DNA from: Melanocharis versteri
Taxonomy: Eukaryota > Chordata > Aves > Passeriformes > Melanocharitidae
Assembly (NCBI GenBank): GCA_013397845.1
Contig: VZTG01010066.1
Span: 286,184-350,183 of the forward strand
Length of the DNA stretch: 64,000 nucleotides
Reading direction: 5' to 3'
In this document: positions 11,921 to 23,660 of the stretch, piece after piece
Layout: every line of letters begins with the position of its first letter
Position numbering within the stretch: position 1 is the stretch's first letter
Made by a program: the position numbers and the translations under genes
The notes under the pieces: model-generated
What the model was told of the DNA's origin: nothing
Seen by the model: the letters and a program-made list of their open reading frames with translations, nothing else
Databases searched by the model: none

Positions 11921-14660
11921 AAGAACTCTAGGGGGAAGATGGTGCTGATTCCATGCTCCTTTTGGCTCTCTGTCTTGCAGAAGGAGCATATCAAAGCTTC
12001 AGGAGCCCACAGGGGGAGAGAACCTGCATTTTTCCTGGAATAACTCATTCCTGCAAGCAACAGGAGACTTTACAACCATCACCTGCTCTTTCTGCCTGAA
12101 GCCCAGCATGAGGCCTTTCCGCTGTGCCAGGGCAGAGCCACAGCAGAAGGACGAGGGGATAGGGGAGCTTTATTCCCCCATCTTTCCTCAATTATCTCCC
12201 TCCCTCCCTGAGACTGGAGCTGGGATCCTGCTCAGCACAACATTTGGTTTCAGATGCCACATTGGTGCCTGATGCACAATCAGCAGCCAGGACTGTGGGT
12301 CCCACTGCCGGAGCATCCTTCCCCTCTGGGAATGGGGGTGTTGAGGAGGCACTGATGAATCAAGACCCCAAACACTCCTGCAAGCAGGGGCTGTCGCTGC
12401 CCGGTGCTCTGTGAGGTTTAGAGCCGAGCACAGCCTTGTGCTGAGTTGGGAAATCTCACCACGCCTGAGGTCAATACTAATGCAGTCCTTGATCCCATGG
12501 CCAGGGCTGCAAATCTTCCCTCCAGTACAGCCAGGAACCTTCCCCTGCTCAAGCCCTCACTCTCCCTCTAACTGTTCACTTCAAGAGCAAACAAACTCGG
12601 GTAAGCTAAATTGTATCCCCTGCACCATGAACCCCAGAGCATCCCAGCAGTGCTGAAGGGCAGAGTCCATCTCCACTCAGTCCCTGTATCCCTGATCCCC
12701 TGCCAAAACTGCACCCAGGCACCCCCGGGGAGAGTCTGTTCATCCTCTACACTGCTGCACAGAACTCCTTGGAGTGTGTCAAGAAAATAAACATGACCCC
12801 CAAAAGAAAAATCAGAATCCCTCCCACTCCTGTGTTGGATCATCACCCTGTAGGATATCCACGCTGTGAGCACATGGGGATGAACTCACCGTGAGTGGTG
12901 AGCATGGAGATGGCTCTCCAGCACAGTGAGGTGTCTTCCCTGGTTGCAGGCACATTTCCAGCCTCGTGACTCCCCCCTTGGCTGCTTTGGGTCATCTCAC
13001 CAGCTCCTTCTGGGCACAAGAGCTGGAAATGGAGCATCGCTCTGGGCTGCAGCAGGACAGGGACCAGCAAGGAGCACCCCAACCTCTGCCTGGCATCTGC
13101 TCCCCGTGCCTCAGGGACCTCCCAGGCTCCGAGGCCGTGTTGCAGTGATGAACACACCTGCTGCTTCCCTGGCTTTGGGGAAGAGGGAATGAACCATCCT
13201 CACGCTGCCAGCAAAGCCCCCAGCGAAGGCAATAAGTCATTTGCTCCCCTCCCTCCCTCGCAGTGCACCCCTGGTTAATGAGATCATCCGTCAACAGGAT
13301 TTTTGGAAGCTGTCAGCTTGGTTCAGGGTGAAGACTCAGCCATCAGTCGCAGGGATCTGTCAGGGTCTGAGGAATAGGCAGAGGCACTGACTGCCTCCCA
13401 GAGCAGCACTGCTCTGACCCCCCAAGCCATCCCACCACCAGCACTGCCGATCCCACAGAGGCATCTGCTGCCGTGCCATGATGCCCGAGGCTTTCTGGGC
13501 GCAGAGCACTGATCCAGACGCTGGGATGGGCCCCTTTCCTGGCTGTGCTGCTGCTGTGGCACAGGGAAAGCCGCGTGCAGCAGGAGCAGCCCTGCCTGGG
13601 CCGCCGGGGCTGCTCCCTGGAAAGGTCAGGCTGGCAGAGCGCAGTCGCCAGGAAAACGCTCCCAGCCCCCAGGACTGCCAGCCCTGGGCCAGCCCTCGGC
13701 TGCTTTATTTGCCCTCTGACAAACACGAGAAGCAGAGCAGAACCAGGGAGGCGCAGGGGCAGTGGGATGAAAGCAGATGGCAAGACTGGGAGGGACCAGA
13801 AATACCTGGAAGGCTTGAACTTCAGAGAATCGGTCTAATACGCGAATAAGTGCATTTTCCACAGTGCTGTGCATGGCAGGAGGACAGGCAGGGGCTGCTG
13901 CTGAGTGGCTTCTGCACCGTGAAATCAATCCCACCCAGCACACACAGGCTCGTTCTGCCAGGATTCCTTCCCGGGTCTTGCTGGCCCACCTCTGGTTCAC
14001 ACCCTCAGCTCACAATCGGAATTAGAGAAGTGATGAGTAAATGGAGACCTTTTTCCTCAGAGTGGTAAAAAAGCTTATGAAAGTGAGGAAAACGCCAGGA
14101 ATGATAGGGGTTTAGGGAGGTGTGGGACAGGGCTGTGAGCAGAGAGGCAACTTGGACAGGGCAGCGCTGGAAGGAGCACCCAGGGTGCTCAGAACTGGAG
14201 TCCCCCGAGGAGAGGCTGAGGATGCCCTGGACAAGGGACCCACGTGTTTATTCCCAATCTGAGCCCCTTGCCTAATCCTTTCTGCCCACCCACCTCCATC
14301 ACCACCAGGTTTAACCATGCAGCATCCATCTCCTCTGGGATCCCCACTGCCTTCCCACCGGGATAGCCCAGAGAGCCCATCAGGGGCTGCCAGCCTCCCT
14401 CCCCACGTACAAACAGTGCCACACTCACAGCTCCGCTTATCTGCTGCCAGGCTGACCAGCTCTGGCTGTAATTTCATGCTGTTATAAGCTATCACACTTG
14501 TAAAGCAAAAATCGCGGCTGTGTTTCATGGCACAGAATGTGAAGGAGGCTTTTAAGCGCTGGAGAAATCCCAGCTGATGGCTCATCCCTCTATCCCTCTG
14601 CTGGCACTGCTTCATCCCAATGCCCGGACATCCCCGCAGCCGCCCCCTCACCCACAGCTT
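11921..14660. other. no gene recognised
   Basis: Unique non-coding sequence. Open frames up to about 180 codons have no recognisable content. Confidence 0.55.
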
Positions 14661-14664
14661 TCTG

Positions 14665-14830
14665 CGCAGTCACAGAAAATAATTTCTTCCTAATATTTAA
14701 TCTAAACAGACCCTCCATCAGCTTAAAGTCATTCCCACTTACCCTAACACCATAAAAGTCCTTCTCATCCTCAGCCTCCTGCACAGCAGCAGCCCTGGAA
14801 GGGGCAAGCCTGCTTTTTAAGCAGCCCTCA
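14665..14830 (-). mobile_element. CR1 LINE fragment
   Basis: AATTTCTTCCTAATATTTAAT followed by CTAAACAGACCCTCCATCAG, TTAAAGTCATTCCC and AAAGTCCTTCTC: antisense CR1 3' UTR region. Confidence 0.8.
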
Positions 14831-16365
14831 GTAACAAGCCCCAGGTGGAAGCAAGAATCTGCAACCTGGCTGCGTCCCACACCTGCCCTCAGCTCCCAAA
14901 CCTCCTCCGTGCTGCCCTGTGACAAAAAGTGGGTGGCCCTGTGGTGGACGTGGGGGGACAGAGCTCCCCTGTGTCCCCCTCACTCCTCGCTCAGGGACGC
15001 GGATGATCCCTGGTTGTGCCTCTCACCGTGTCACACAGCCGCGGACACCTTGTTAGACAGGCAGGGAACGTGTCGTGTGTTTTGGGAAGGAAACAAAACT
15101 CCGTATGGCGCTCTCCATCTGGGCTGAAAGGCTGCCTGGAAGGAAGGAAGGACAGCCAAGAGTGCAGATCGCTGTTCCAGGGTGACAAAACCTGTCCTGC
15201 TCCCAGCCCAGACCCCCTTCCCGTGTACCAGCGTCCCCACCAGCATCGGGAAGAGGGACTGGGAGCCCCGGGTCTGCCAGCCGGGTGACACAGGGAGGAC
15301 ACATCGCGGAGGGCAGCCGGGAAAAGGAGGGAGAGGATGTCAGGCTGCAGTGACGCAGCTCTTTGGCCGAGCAGGAGAGGACTGAGAGCAGCTCGGCTGA
15401 GCCCTGGGGCTCCGGGGGAGGGGGGGAAGAGTTTCTGCGCCTGCGACTGGCAATTCTCAGCAATGAGCCGGGACAGGGAGGGAGCAGCCTGCGGCTCTCT
15501 GGCACGGACGGGCTGCAAACGCTGCAGTTTTGCTCCAAGCTGTGAGGTGGCTCTGACACCCTGCCCAGGGCCAGCCCCCACACCCTCGATTTCCACTCTC
15601 GCATCTCTGAAGATCGTGGGGAAATGCGATGGAAAATCTTTTATAAGAGCAATAACTCTCCCCAGTCGTGTCGTTTAGATCAACACAGAACAAGCCTGTG
15701 AGGAGAAGGTTGTTGTAGTGAGAGGTGAGAAGCTCCGTGGGTCGTCAGCGTGGCTGGCCCTTGGCTGGCTCCTGACATCCCAGAAACCCCCAAATCCAGC
15801 TGGGCTCCATCCTCCGTGGGCACCCAGCCGGGGCAGACCCTGCCACCGTCCTCCGCTGACCCCATCCTTCCTCTGCCTCCAGGAGGGATGGGGCTGCCAC
15901 GGACCCGCAGCTTTTGGCAGCTTTCTGCCCTCCCAGTCTCCCACCAAATCCTCCTGCAGATCCTTCCCTCCCCCAGCACCTCCCCAGCCCCGTGAGTTTT
16001 CTCCTGCAGTAACTGATGGAAAACCTGAGGAGTTTTCAGGCAGGAGACCGTGTGGTTCCCACCTCTGCACGCCCCGAGGGGAATTCCTGCTTTCCATCTT
16101 ATTTATACTCATAGACCCAGACTCGGGTGTAGCCAGGCTCCCCTCTGGGGGAGATTTATGGCGCGGCTCCTGCCAGGACTCCTCCCAACGGTGGCACGTG
16201 CTGTTGTGCCCAAAGCTCCAAGTCAACAGCTTGTCCTGGAGCTGTGAGGATCGGGAGGAGCTGGTTGGCACTTCCCTTCTCCCATCTGTCTCCAACAGCA
16301 GGGGAACGAAGCCTCTGGAGGGTGAGGAAGAGCCAGCAGCGCTCAGGACTCTCCCGAGCTCGGTT
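14831..16365. other. no gene recognised
   Basis: GC-rich non-coding sequence. Several overlapping open frames of about 200 codons on both strands are unsupported. Confidence 0.55.
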
Positions 16366-16424
16366 AAAGCTTGGACTCAAAGATCTCAGAGGTCTTATCC
16401 AACCGAAATTCTATGATTCTCACC
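16366..16424 (+). mobile_element. CR1 LINE 3' tip
   Basis: GCTTGGACTCAAAGATCTCAG then AGGTCTTATCCAACCGAAATTC and TATGATTCT, the terminal 60 bp of a sense CR1 copy. Confidence 0.85.
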
Positions 16425-16954
16425 CATGAGCCTTCCACGCCCTCATCCTCTGCCTTCCCTGGGCAGCCTGGGCCCCCCAGAGCCTGGACACCATCCCGCT
16501 GGGTGAGCCCTGTGCTGGCAGGGCTGTGCCATTCAGAGCCAGCCTTGTCTCAGGAGAGGGATTATTGATCTGCATCCGGCACCGGGGCCAAAGCCTGCTG
16601 CAAAGTGTAATTAATTGATCAGTAAGTGCTCCGAGATCCCAGATGAAAGAGCCACATAATTACCGAGTATCATCCAGTGGCCCTGGGAGTAATTGTGATA
16701 ACGGCTCAGGGTTAGCACTCGGAGGCAGAATTACGTCGGTGCTTAATGTCACCCTCCAGGGACAGAATGTGTCCTCCCTGTGCCACGTGGAGGGGACTGG
16801 AGAGCTTGGGCCTGGGAAACAAAACCCCTCTGTGCATTCCCTGGGAATGCTGGTCCCTGTGGAGAGGCTGGGGACAGTGAGGGGGCGGTCAGGAGGGTGC
16901 AGGGTGAGGGGCTGCTCTCCAGAGTCAGAGCAGAGAAGGGATTTCTGCCTCCCA

Positions 16955-17042
16955 AAATCACTGAGGTTGGAACAGGACCACTGGGGATCTCCATCAGTGA
17001 CCCCATCCATCACCCTCCCATCGCTGAACACCTCAGAGTTTC
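16955..17042 (-). mobile_element. CR1 LINE fragment
   Basis: AAAATCACTGAGGTTGGAAC, then CCACTGGGGATCTCCATCAG and CACC-rich text parallel an antisense CR1 3' end. Diverged. Confidence 0.65.
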
Positions 17043-19640
17043 CAGAGCAAGGCACTGGAGCCTGAAAACTGTGGCTCCAGAATTTCTGATTATGCAGAAA
17101 TTCAGCTCCTTGTGGGATTCTCTGACAATTCCCAGCCTTATTTTAGATTTTTACGGTCTGCCATAAAAGAAGTTACAGTAAATTATTAGGCCTACATGTG
17201 GACTGTCAGGAGGCTTCTTCCCTATTAAATCCCCCACGATGTTGTGCCCTCCCTGCACTCAGCTGGGCTGTGTGTCCCACATCTCTCCAGCCCTGGCACA
17301 CGCTGGGCTCAGGGCCACCGAGAGTTTGGGGACCTGGGGCTGGTGCAGCACCTTTCCCAAAGAGCTTTTCCCAAGCGCATTAAACCTTCCTGGGAACCAA
17401 AACAAGTCCTCACTTTGTCATCCTAACGGCCAGCTCAGGGAGAGAGGAGCAGGATTTGCTTCCGTTGCCAAACACCAAACAAAAACTGATCTCCTGGGTG
17501 TTGGGGAGAGATTTACAAATTTCCCTGGTTTATTCCATTGACCCCGTGGCTGCTCAGGGATCTCAGCAGTGCTGACTGCAATAACGTGACCTCTAACCTG
17601 CAGCCAAGGCTCCTTCCCACTCTCCCAGCTTCCAGCCCCGCCTGAGCCACAGCCCGAGCAGCTCTGAGCTCTGGTGCCACCTCCGGGTGACAGGACGGGG
17701 CCAGGGGCATCTCCCCGTGGGTCACAGAGAGCTGAGCTGCCACGGAACACGCTCGCGTCGCTCAGCTGACACACACGGCGACTCGGTGCCTCACACACTC
17801 ATTATCTGCGGCTGGAAACGGCTCCCACAGGGCTGGCACTGGGGTGAGATGGGTCAGAACCACCCCGGGTCAGTCCGTGCCCGGTGGGACAAGGGGACAG
17901 AGGACGTGTGGCCAGCAGGGCGGGGCTGGCAGCTCTGCATCCCCGGGAGGCACAGGCACTGCTCCCAGCGTGCCGGAGCTGCAGGAAACGATGGCTTCTC
18001 CCACCAAAGGGCACTGCACACTCACCAAGGCTCCTGCAGGGGACGGGCAGCAGCACCCGCAGCCCTGGGCAGCCGGGTCGGTGCTCCCCGGGAGCGCTTC
18101 CCTGGCGCCGGCTCGTGTTTGCGGAGCGTTCCCCAAATCTCCCGGCAGCTTGTGCTGCATCTCCCACCGCGCGAACGCACACGCACACGCTGCCATGCTG
18201 AAGCTCTGCCAGAGCCCCACACATGTTGCTTGCTGCTCTTCCTCCTCCTTTTCCTCCTCCTCCTCCTCCTCCTCAGCCTCCCTGAGTCCTCTCCAGATCC
18301 CTGTGGATCCCTTGGGGCCGCTGGCTGCGGATCTCTGCCCACCCTTCCAAAACACGCAGAGCACGCCCCTGTGTAGGACCCAGCCATGGCTGGATCCTTC
18401 CTGGAGCTCAGAGCACCAGGGGTGGCATCCAGGGACAAGCCACCTCAGGAAACGCTGCTGGATCCCATGCCCGGCTGTACGGAGCATCGGGAGCCCACGT
18501 CAGAGCTTCCATCCCCGGCAAATCCCTGCTCGCAGGACGCGGAGCAGGTGCTGGGAGCCAAGGCACCGTTATTCCAGAGGAGGCGTTTATCCGGCAGCAC
18601 TTCGGGAGCGCCGGAGGTTTATTGCCGGCCCCTCATCACACTGACACACGCAGCAGCAGGAAGTTCCAGCGAGCTCCGTAATAGCCCTGCGCAAGTGAAA
18701 TGTTGGTATTTTGTTAGGATCTCTGGGAATTATTATCCCTGTATCCATGTGAGCTCGCAGAGCTGCAGGATGGGCTCTGCCCCGGGGGGTGACACTGTGC
18801 GTGGGACCCCACCCAGGTCCCCAGCCCCGGGCAGAGTGTAAGAATCCCAGCCACGGTGTGGGAGCTGTGTTTTGGGGGTTTTCCTCTTAAAACAACCCTA
18901 CAGCCTCCACCCAAAGGCTCCCGGGAGGCGGAGGGACAGGGCTGGAGGCGGTTAATGGCTTTCCACCTGCGGGAGCTGCGGAAACGCTCCCAGCAAAGCA
19001 CGGGCTCTGCTCCAAGCTCTTACAAGCTAATCAATGAAACATCACAGCTTGGGAGCCGGGGCAGAGCAAAGCAGCACAGTATGGATTTTATTTTTTCATG
19101 CAAAGAGCTTTAGTACAAATCCCTTTTTCGCCCCACAAAGAGAGCAAGGAGCCTTTCTCTCTGCCGAGAAAGCCAAGCCTGGGGCACCAGGGAGGACACA
19201 GGGGTGGGCTGGGAGGGGGCTGCCACCTCCCCTTTGGGGCACAGCCACAGTTAGTGCCACTGTCCTGCTCCTTGTGCCACCCAGTCTGTGGGTTCTGCTC
19301 CCTGGGTGCTGCTCAGAGCAGGGGAGGTGCAGGTGTGACCCTGCTGGCCCAAGACTTTGCTGGCCAGGCCACAGACACCATCTGGGCTCTGTGGGGCTGC
19401 CGCTGCCTCTGCAGAGCTGTGGGGGAGCAAAGCACCACTCCGTGCTCCAGCTGCAGGAGGTTTCTGGGACCTGAGCGATTCCATCTTCTTTAGCCACTGC
19501 AGAGGGACCCTCCAGCCCCTGGGACCCTCCAACCCCCCTGTTTCATGGCACAGAAACGAGTTGATGTGAGTGGCTGCACTGCTTTTAGCTGAGTAATTGA
19601 CTCTGTGCTGTGATCAGGGCTGTGCCGTGTGGCTGCACGT
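17043..19640. other. no gene recognised; CTC-triplet run at 18236-18282
   Basis: Non-coding. A (CTC)n-type trinucleotide run sits at about 18236-18282. CpG content rises around 18060-18200 but without exon signals. Confidence 0.5.
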
Positions 19641-19643
19641 CCC

Positions 19644-20452
19644 CGCTCCCAGTAACCAGTCCCTGCTCCCAGTAACCAGTCCCTGCTCCCTGTAACCAGT
19701 CCCTGCTCCCAGTAAGCTGTCCCTGCTCCCAGTAACCAGTCCCTGCTCCCAGTAACCTATCCCTGCTCCCAGTAACCAGTCCCTGCTCCCAGTAAGCTGT
19801 CCCTGCTCCTGGTAACCAGTCCCTGCTCCCAGTAACCNTCCCTTCTCCCAGTAACCTATCCCTGCTCCCAGTAACCTGTCCTTTCTCCCAGTAACCTGTC
19901 CCTGCTCCCAGTAACCAGTCCCTGCTCCTGGTAACCAGTCCCTTCTCCCAGTAACCTATCCCTGCTCCCAGTAACCTGTCCTTTCTCCCAGTAACCTGTC
20001 CCTGCTCCCAGTAACCAGTCCCTGCTCCTGGTAACCAGTCCCTTCTCCCAGTAACCTATCCCTGCTCCCAGTAACCTGTCCTTTCTCCCAGTAACCTGTC
20101 CCTGCTCCCAGTAACCAGTCCCTGCTCCTGGTAACCAGTCCCTTCTCCCAGTAACCTATCCCTGCTCCCAGTAACCTGTCCTTTCTCCCAGTAACCTGTC
20201 CCTGCTCCCAGTAACCAGTCCCTGCTCCTGGTAACCAGTCCCTTCTCCCAGTAACCTATCCCTGCTCCCAGTAACCTGTCCTTTCTCCCAGTAACCTGTC
20301 CCTGCTCCCAGTAACCAGTCCCTGCTCCTGGTAACCAGTCACTGCTCCCAGTAACCTATCCCTGCTCCCAGTAACCTGTCCTTTCTCCCAGTAACCTGTC
20401 CCTGCTCCCGGTAACCAGTCCCTGCTCCCGGTAACCAGTCACTGCTCCCAGC
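19644..20452. repeat. 20-bp minisatellite with 100-bp higher-order unit
   Basis: About 40 copies of a 20-bp unit of the form CCCTGCTCCCAGTAACCAGT. From about 19855 the monomers fall into a five-monomer, 100-bp higher-order unit: the variant CCTATC recurs at 19855, 19955, 20055, 20155, 20255 and 20355. The left part (19644-19854) is a less regular monomer array. A single N at 19838 breaks the array. Confidence 0.97.
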
Positions 20453-20455
20453 TTG

Positions 20456-23399
20456 TGCAGCATCTCCAGGGATTTGGTGCTTGCCTGCAGTCCGTGGGAG
20501 TGTGAAGCAGTGACAGAGCAAACGCCAGGTCTGAGCGGGCTCGTTACTAATTCCTCCTTGTGAGGATGATTCTCCTCATCTGTCTGTTCTCGGGATCTGT
20601 CAATGAGCCAGTTCATTCCCACTTAGGATGCGCTGCGCTGATACTGCATCACGCTGATTCCAGGAGAATGTGCCTGATGCCACATCCAATCCATCACAAC
20701 AACCCACGGCAGCCATCGGATGCCTCCCTCCCTCCCTCAAATGCATCATCCCCTCAAACATTACAGTCAGCTGTTGGACAAAGCCCGGCTCTCACAATGC
20801 CATGGTTACTGGCGCCCGATTGTAATCTGTGATTTCCTTCCTTTCCCTTCCCACCCATCACTGGTGCTCACCCCCTCTCTCCTGTGTCTCCAGCAACTCA
20901 GGGATTATTCCCAATCAGCATCACTGAGGAATGCTGATTGCATCGGTTCCTCACAGACTGCTTTTATGGTACCCAAGGGGAAATTATTTGGGCCAGATGG
21001 GTGAAAAAAATTTACCTGTGGTTGGTGCTGAGGGCCAAGGTCAGCATCCAGCTCATCCTGTCCTGCAGACACTTCCAGCCTTCCCGGGCATTCCTGCCTG
21101 GCTCAGGGTGCTGAGCACTGAGGCTGAGCCCTCCTGCCTGGGCCAGGGGACTCTGGAATGCACAGGGAGACACTGGGGTGGGGGAGAAAGCCAGAGCATT
21201 TTCCTGAAGACAATTAATGGATTACAGCGAGTGTAGAATAATGCAGAGGCAAAGAAATCCCTCTCTCCAGAGGCAGTGGGATAGCACTAAAATCACGCTG
21301 CATTCTGCCTCACTTCATAAAAACTTCTTGTTATTCCTCAAGGAGGGATTGCAAGAGAGGACAACAGTTCTGTGCACTCCTGGATTTACAAATGTTTTAT
21401 GTATCAGTGTAATCTCTCTTGCAATTTATATGGGATGCAATGAGTAAACACCAGCAGTCCTGGCAGGGATACTGACTCTGGAATGGATGCAGAGAATGGA
21501 GGATAAGCTAGGAAAGCCTCCCCGGAGCAGGTATTTTCCAGCAGAAAGGCAGATTTGTAGAAAGCAGATTTCTCCAGGAGTTGTGGGGGTGGTCAGGATG
21601 GGGGGACCACGGAGCCGTTGGCTGCTCCCTGCCTGGTGCAAATCCTGCTGGAGCAAAGAACTGAAAACTGCAACAGAAAAGTCTTGAAAACTTTTGGGAC
21701 ATCACAGTGCAGCAGCGAGACATGGGTACAGCAACCAGAGCAACACCATTGCCTTGGGAAGGAGCCCGGCAGCCATGGACTGGAGAGGCTGGAAGAGCTG
21801 CAGTGCCTGGAGCTGGTGGGAGCCTCTCCAGGCATTGCCACGAGGAGCTGTAGTTAATTAAGCTCTGAATTATGAATTCAGAGCATAAAACAATGTCCTG
21901 ATTTCTGGCTGGGGAATTCAGGAGCCGTGGGCTCAGGTAGGTGCTCCCAGGCTTCAGTCCTGGTGCACAAGGAGAGCTCTCACTCCAGGGGGGGACGGCT
22001 CGCTGGGATGTGACACAGGGACTGTGGAGCCGTGCTGGGGCCCACGACCCACACAGGGACACTGAGGGGTGCAGAGGTGATGCTGGGCACTCAGCACCCC
22101 GGGCAGGCTGTGCCTTCCCTCCCATTCCACAGGGATGCTGCTGCCTGCCTTCCCCTCAGCAGGTTTGCTTCCCTCAGCCCCCTCCAAACCCCAGCGGGCA
22201 ACAGGGAGCCTTTTTTGAGCTGTGCAAAGTCTTCTTCTGTTGACAAGGAACAAGGACTTCCCTCCTGAGCGGGCCCCCAGCTGTGCCCGCGGGCACTGGC
22301 TCAAAGGGGCTGGATCCCAGCCTGGCCTCCGGCTCAAACCCCCCATTCAGCGCCGTGTTTGGAAGGCAGAGCAGGGAATCAGCCCCGTTCCCAAAGCCAA
22401 AGGCTGGAGTGGCTCTGCCATCTCGGAGGCACAAAGGCCTTTTCTGCCCTGGGACAATATTGCCACTCACCAGCAGTGCCCCCAGCCAGCGGAGCCTGGG
22501 GACGGCTCCTCAGAGCCGCCTTTCAGCTGCACTACGGGGCACCTCTGCTTCCAAATCTAAAGCTGAGGTTATTTTTCCGCTTCCTTCTGCCATTGAAGCC
22601 CCCCCCGGGCACTGTGGAGGAGGGGTGAAAGCTTCCCAAGGAAGCTGCAGGGAGGAGGCCGGTCCCCTGCTTGGGCAGAGGGCAGGAGAGGCAGCAGCCT
22701 GGCACCCCGTGAGTGCCCTGTGTGCCCTCACGGGAGCCCCACGGAGCAGCTGCATCCTCAACAGGATGCCCAGCGCGTTTTGGGACAGCTCACACGGATC
22801 TGGAGCCAGGAATCGGGGCTGTACCCTGGTGGGGTCAGTCCCACCCCGCCGCAGGGCAGATGCTGCAGGATCCCAGGAGGTGGAAGTGTCCCGGGTTTCC
22901 ACGGGCGCTGCCCAGGCTGGATGGAGCCCCTGGCAGCGCTGCCCCTGCCCGAGTGGAGCCGCGAGTGGGCGGCGGTCGATCGGCACAACCGCAGAGCGAA
23001 CGCGGCAGCACCGGCGGCTGCAGCACCATCGCGGAAATAAATGAGAGATTGATTTTCCGGGCGGTTCGGATCCCGTGGATCTCAGCTGCCGTGACAAGCG
23101 GAGCGCCGTGGGGCTGTCACCTCCCTGCGCTCCCCGGTGCTGAGGAGCGGCCGTGTGCGGGGTTGGGGGCTCAGGCACCCGAAATAAAAGCAACTCTTTT
23201 CCAAAAGGCAAAGCGTCTCTGAGCAGCTCCAGGGCCTCACTGCAGTGCAGGGGACAGGCCCCAGGCAGGGAGCTGGCAAGGCTGGGGACATTGGGAAGGA
23301 CAGGGAAGCGGGTGTCCTGTGCTCCCGGTGGGATCCCCCGGCTCCCCATCATCAGCCCCAACCCAAACCGCGGTGAGCAGCGCCAGAAAGGCACCGTCT
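20456..23399. other. no gene recognised
   Basis: Non-coding sequence. A small CpG-dense patch at about 22950-23110 is present. Overlapping frames up to 294 codons are not supported by domains or splice sites. Confidence 0.5.
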
Positions 23400-23660
23400 G
23401 CCTTTAACATCTTACCTCCAAGCTGCGCTTGCTAAGTCACATCTGACTTAATTATGGTAATTAAGATTGACATTAATACAAGATTAAAATGTGAAATTAA
23501 AATTAGCTGTGAAACTTATCTGAGTTTTCAGAGCAGTTATTGATTTTCTCCACTGTTAATCAAAGGTCTGAGGTAACGGCCGACGAACACGGTGCTAATT
23601 AGAGCAATGCCCATAAAGTGGCCTCGGGAGACGATTGTCTTATTTCTCGGAATACCTCAG
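23400..23660. promoter_or_regulatory. AT-rich island with homeodomain/TCF-like motifs
   Basis: Dense ATTA/TAAT cores (CTTAATTATGGTAATTAAG near 23447), TTAATCAAAGGTC near 23554 (TCF/LEF-like) and GCTAATTAGAGC near 23593. Non-repetitive and AT-rich in a GC-rich region. Enhancer role is inferred only. Confidence 0.3.

Noticed and set aside
20560..20620. Signal-peptide-like start (MRMILLICLFSGSV) as exon 1
   Set aside because: No phase-1 donor in place, no CpG island, and it sits beside a minisatellite. Judged chance.
22510..23394. 294-codon minus-strand open frame
   Set aside because: No recognisable domain; low-complexity Pro/Ser/Ala content with equal-length frames on the other strand.
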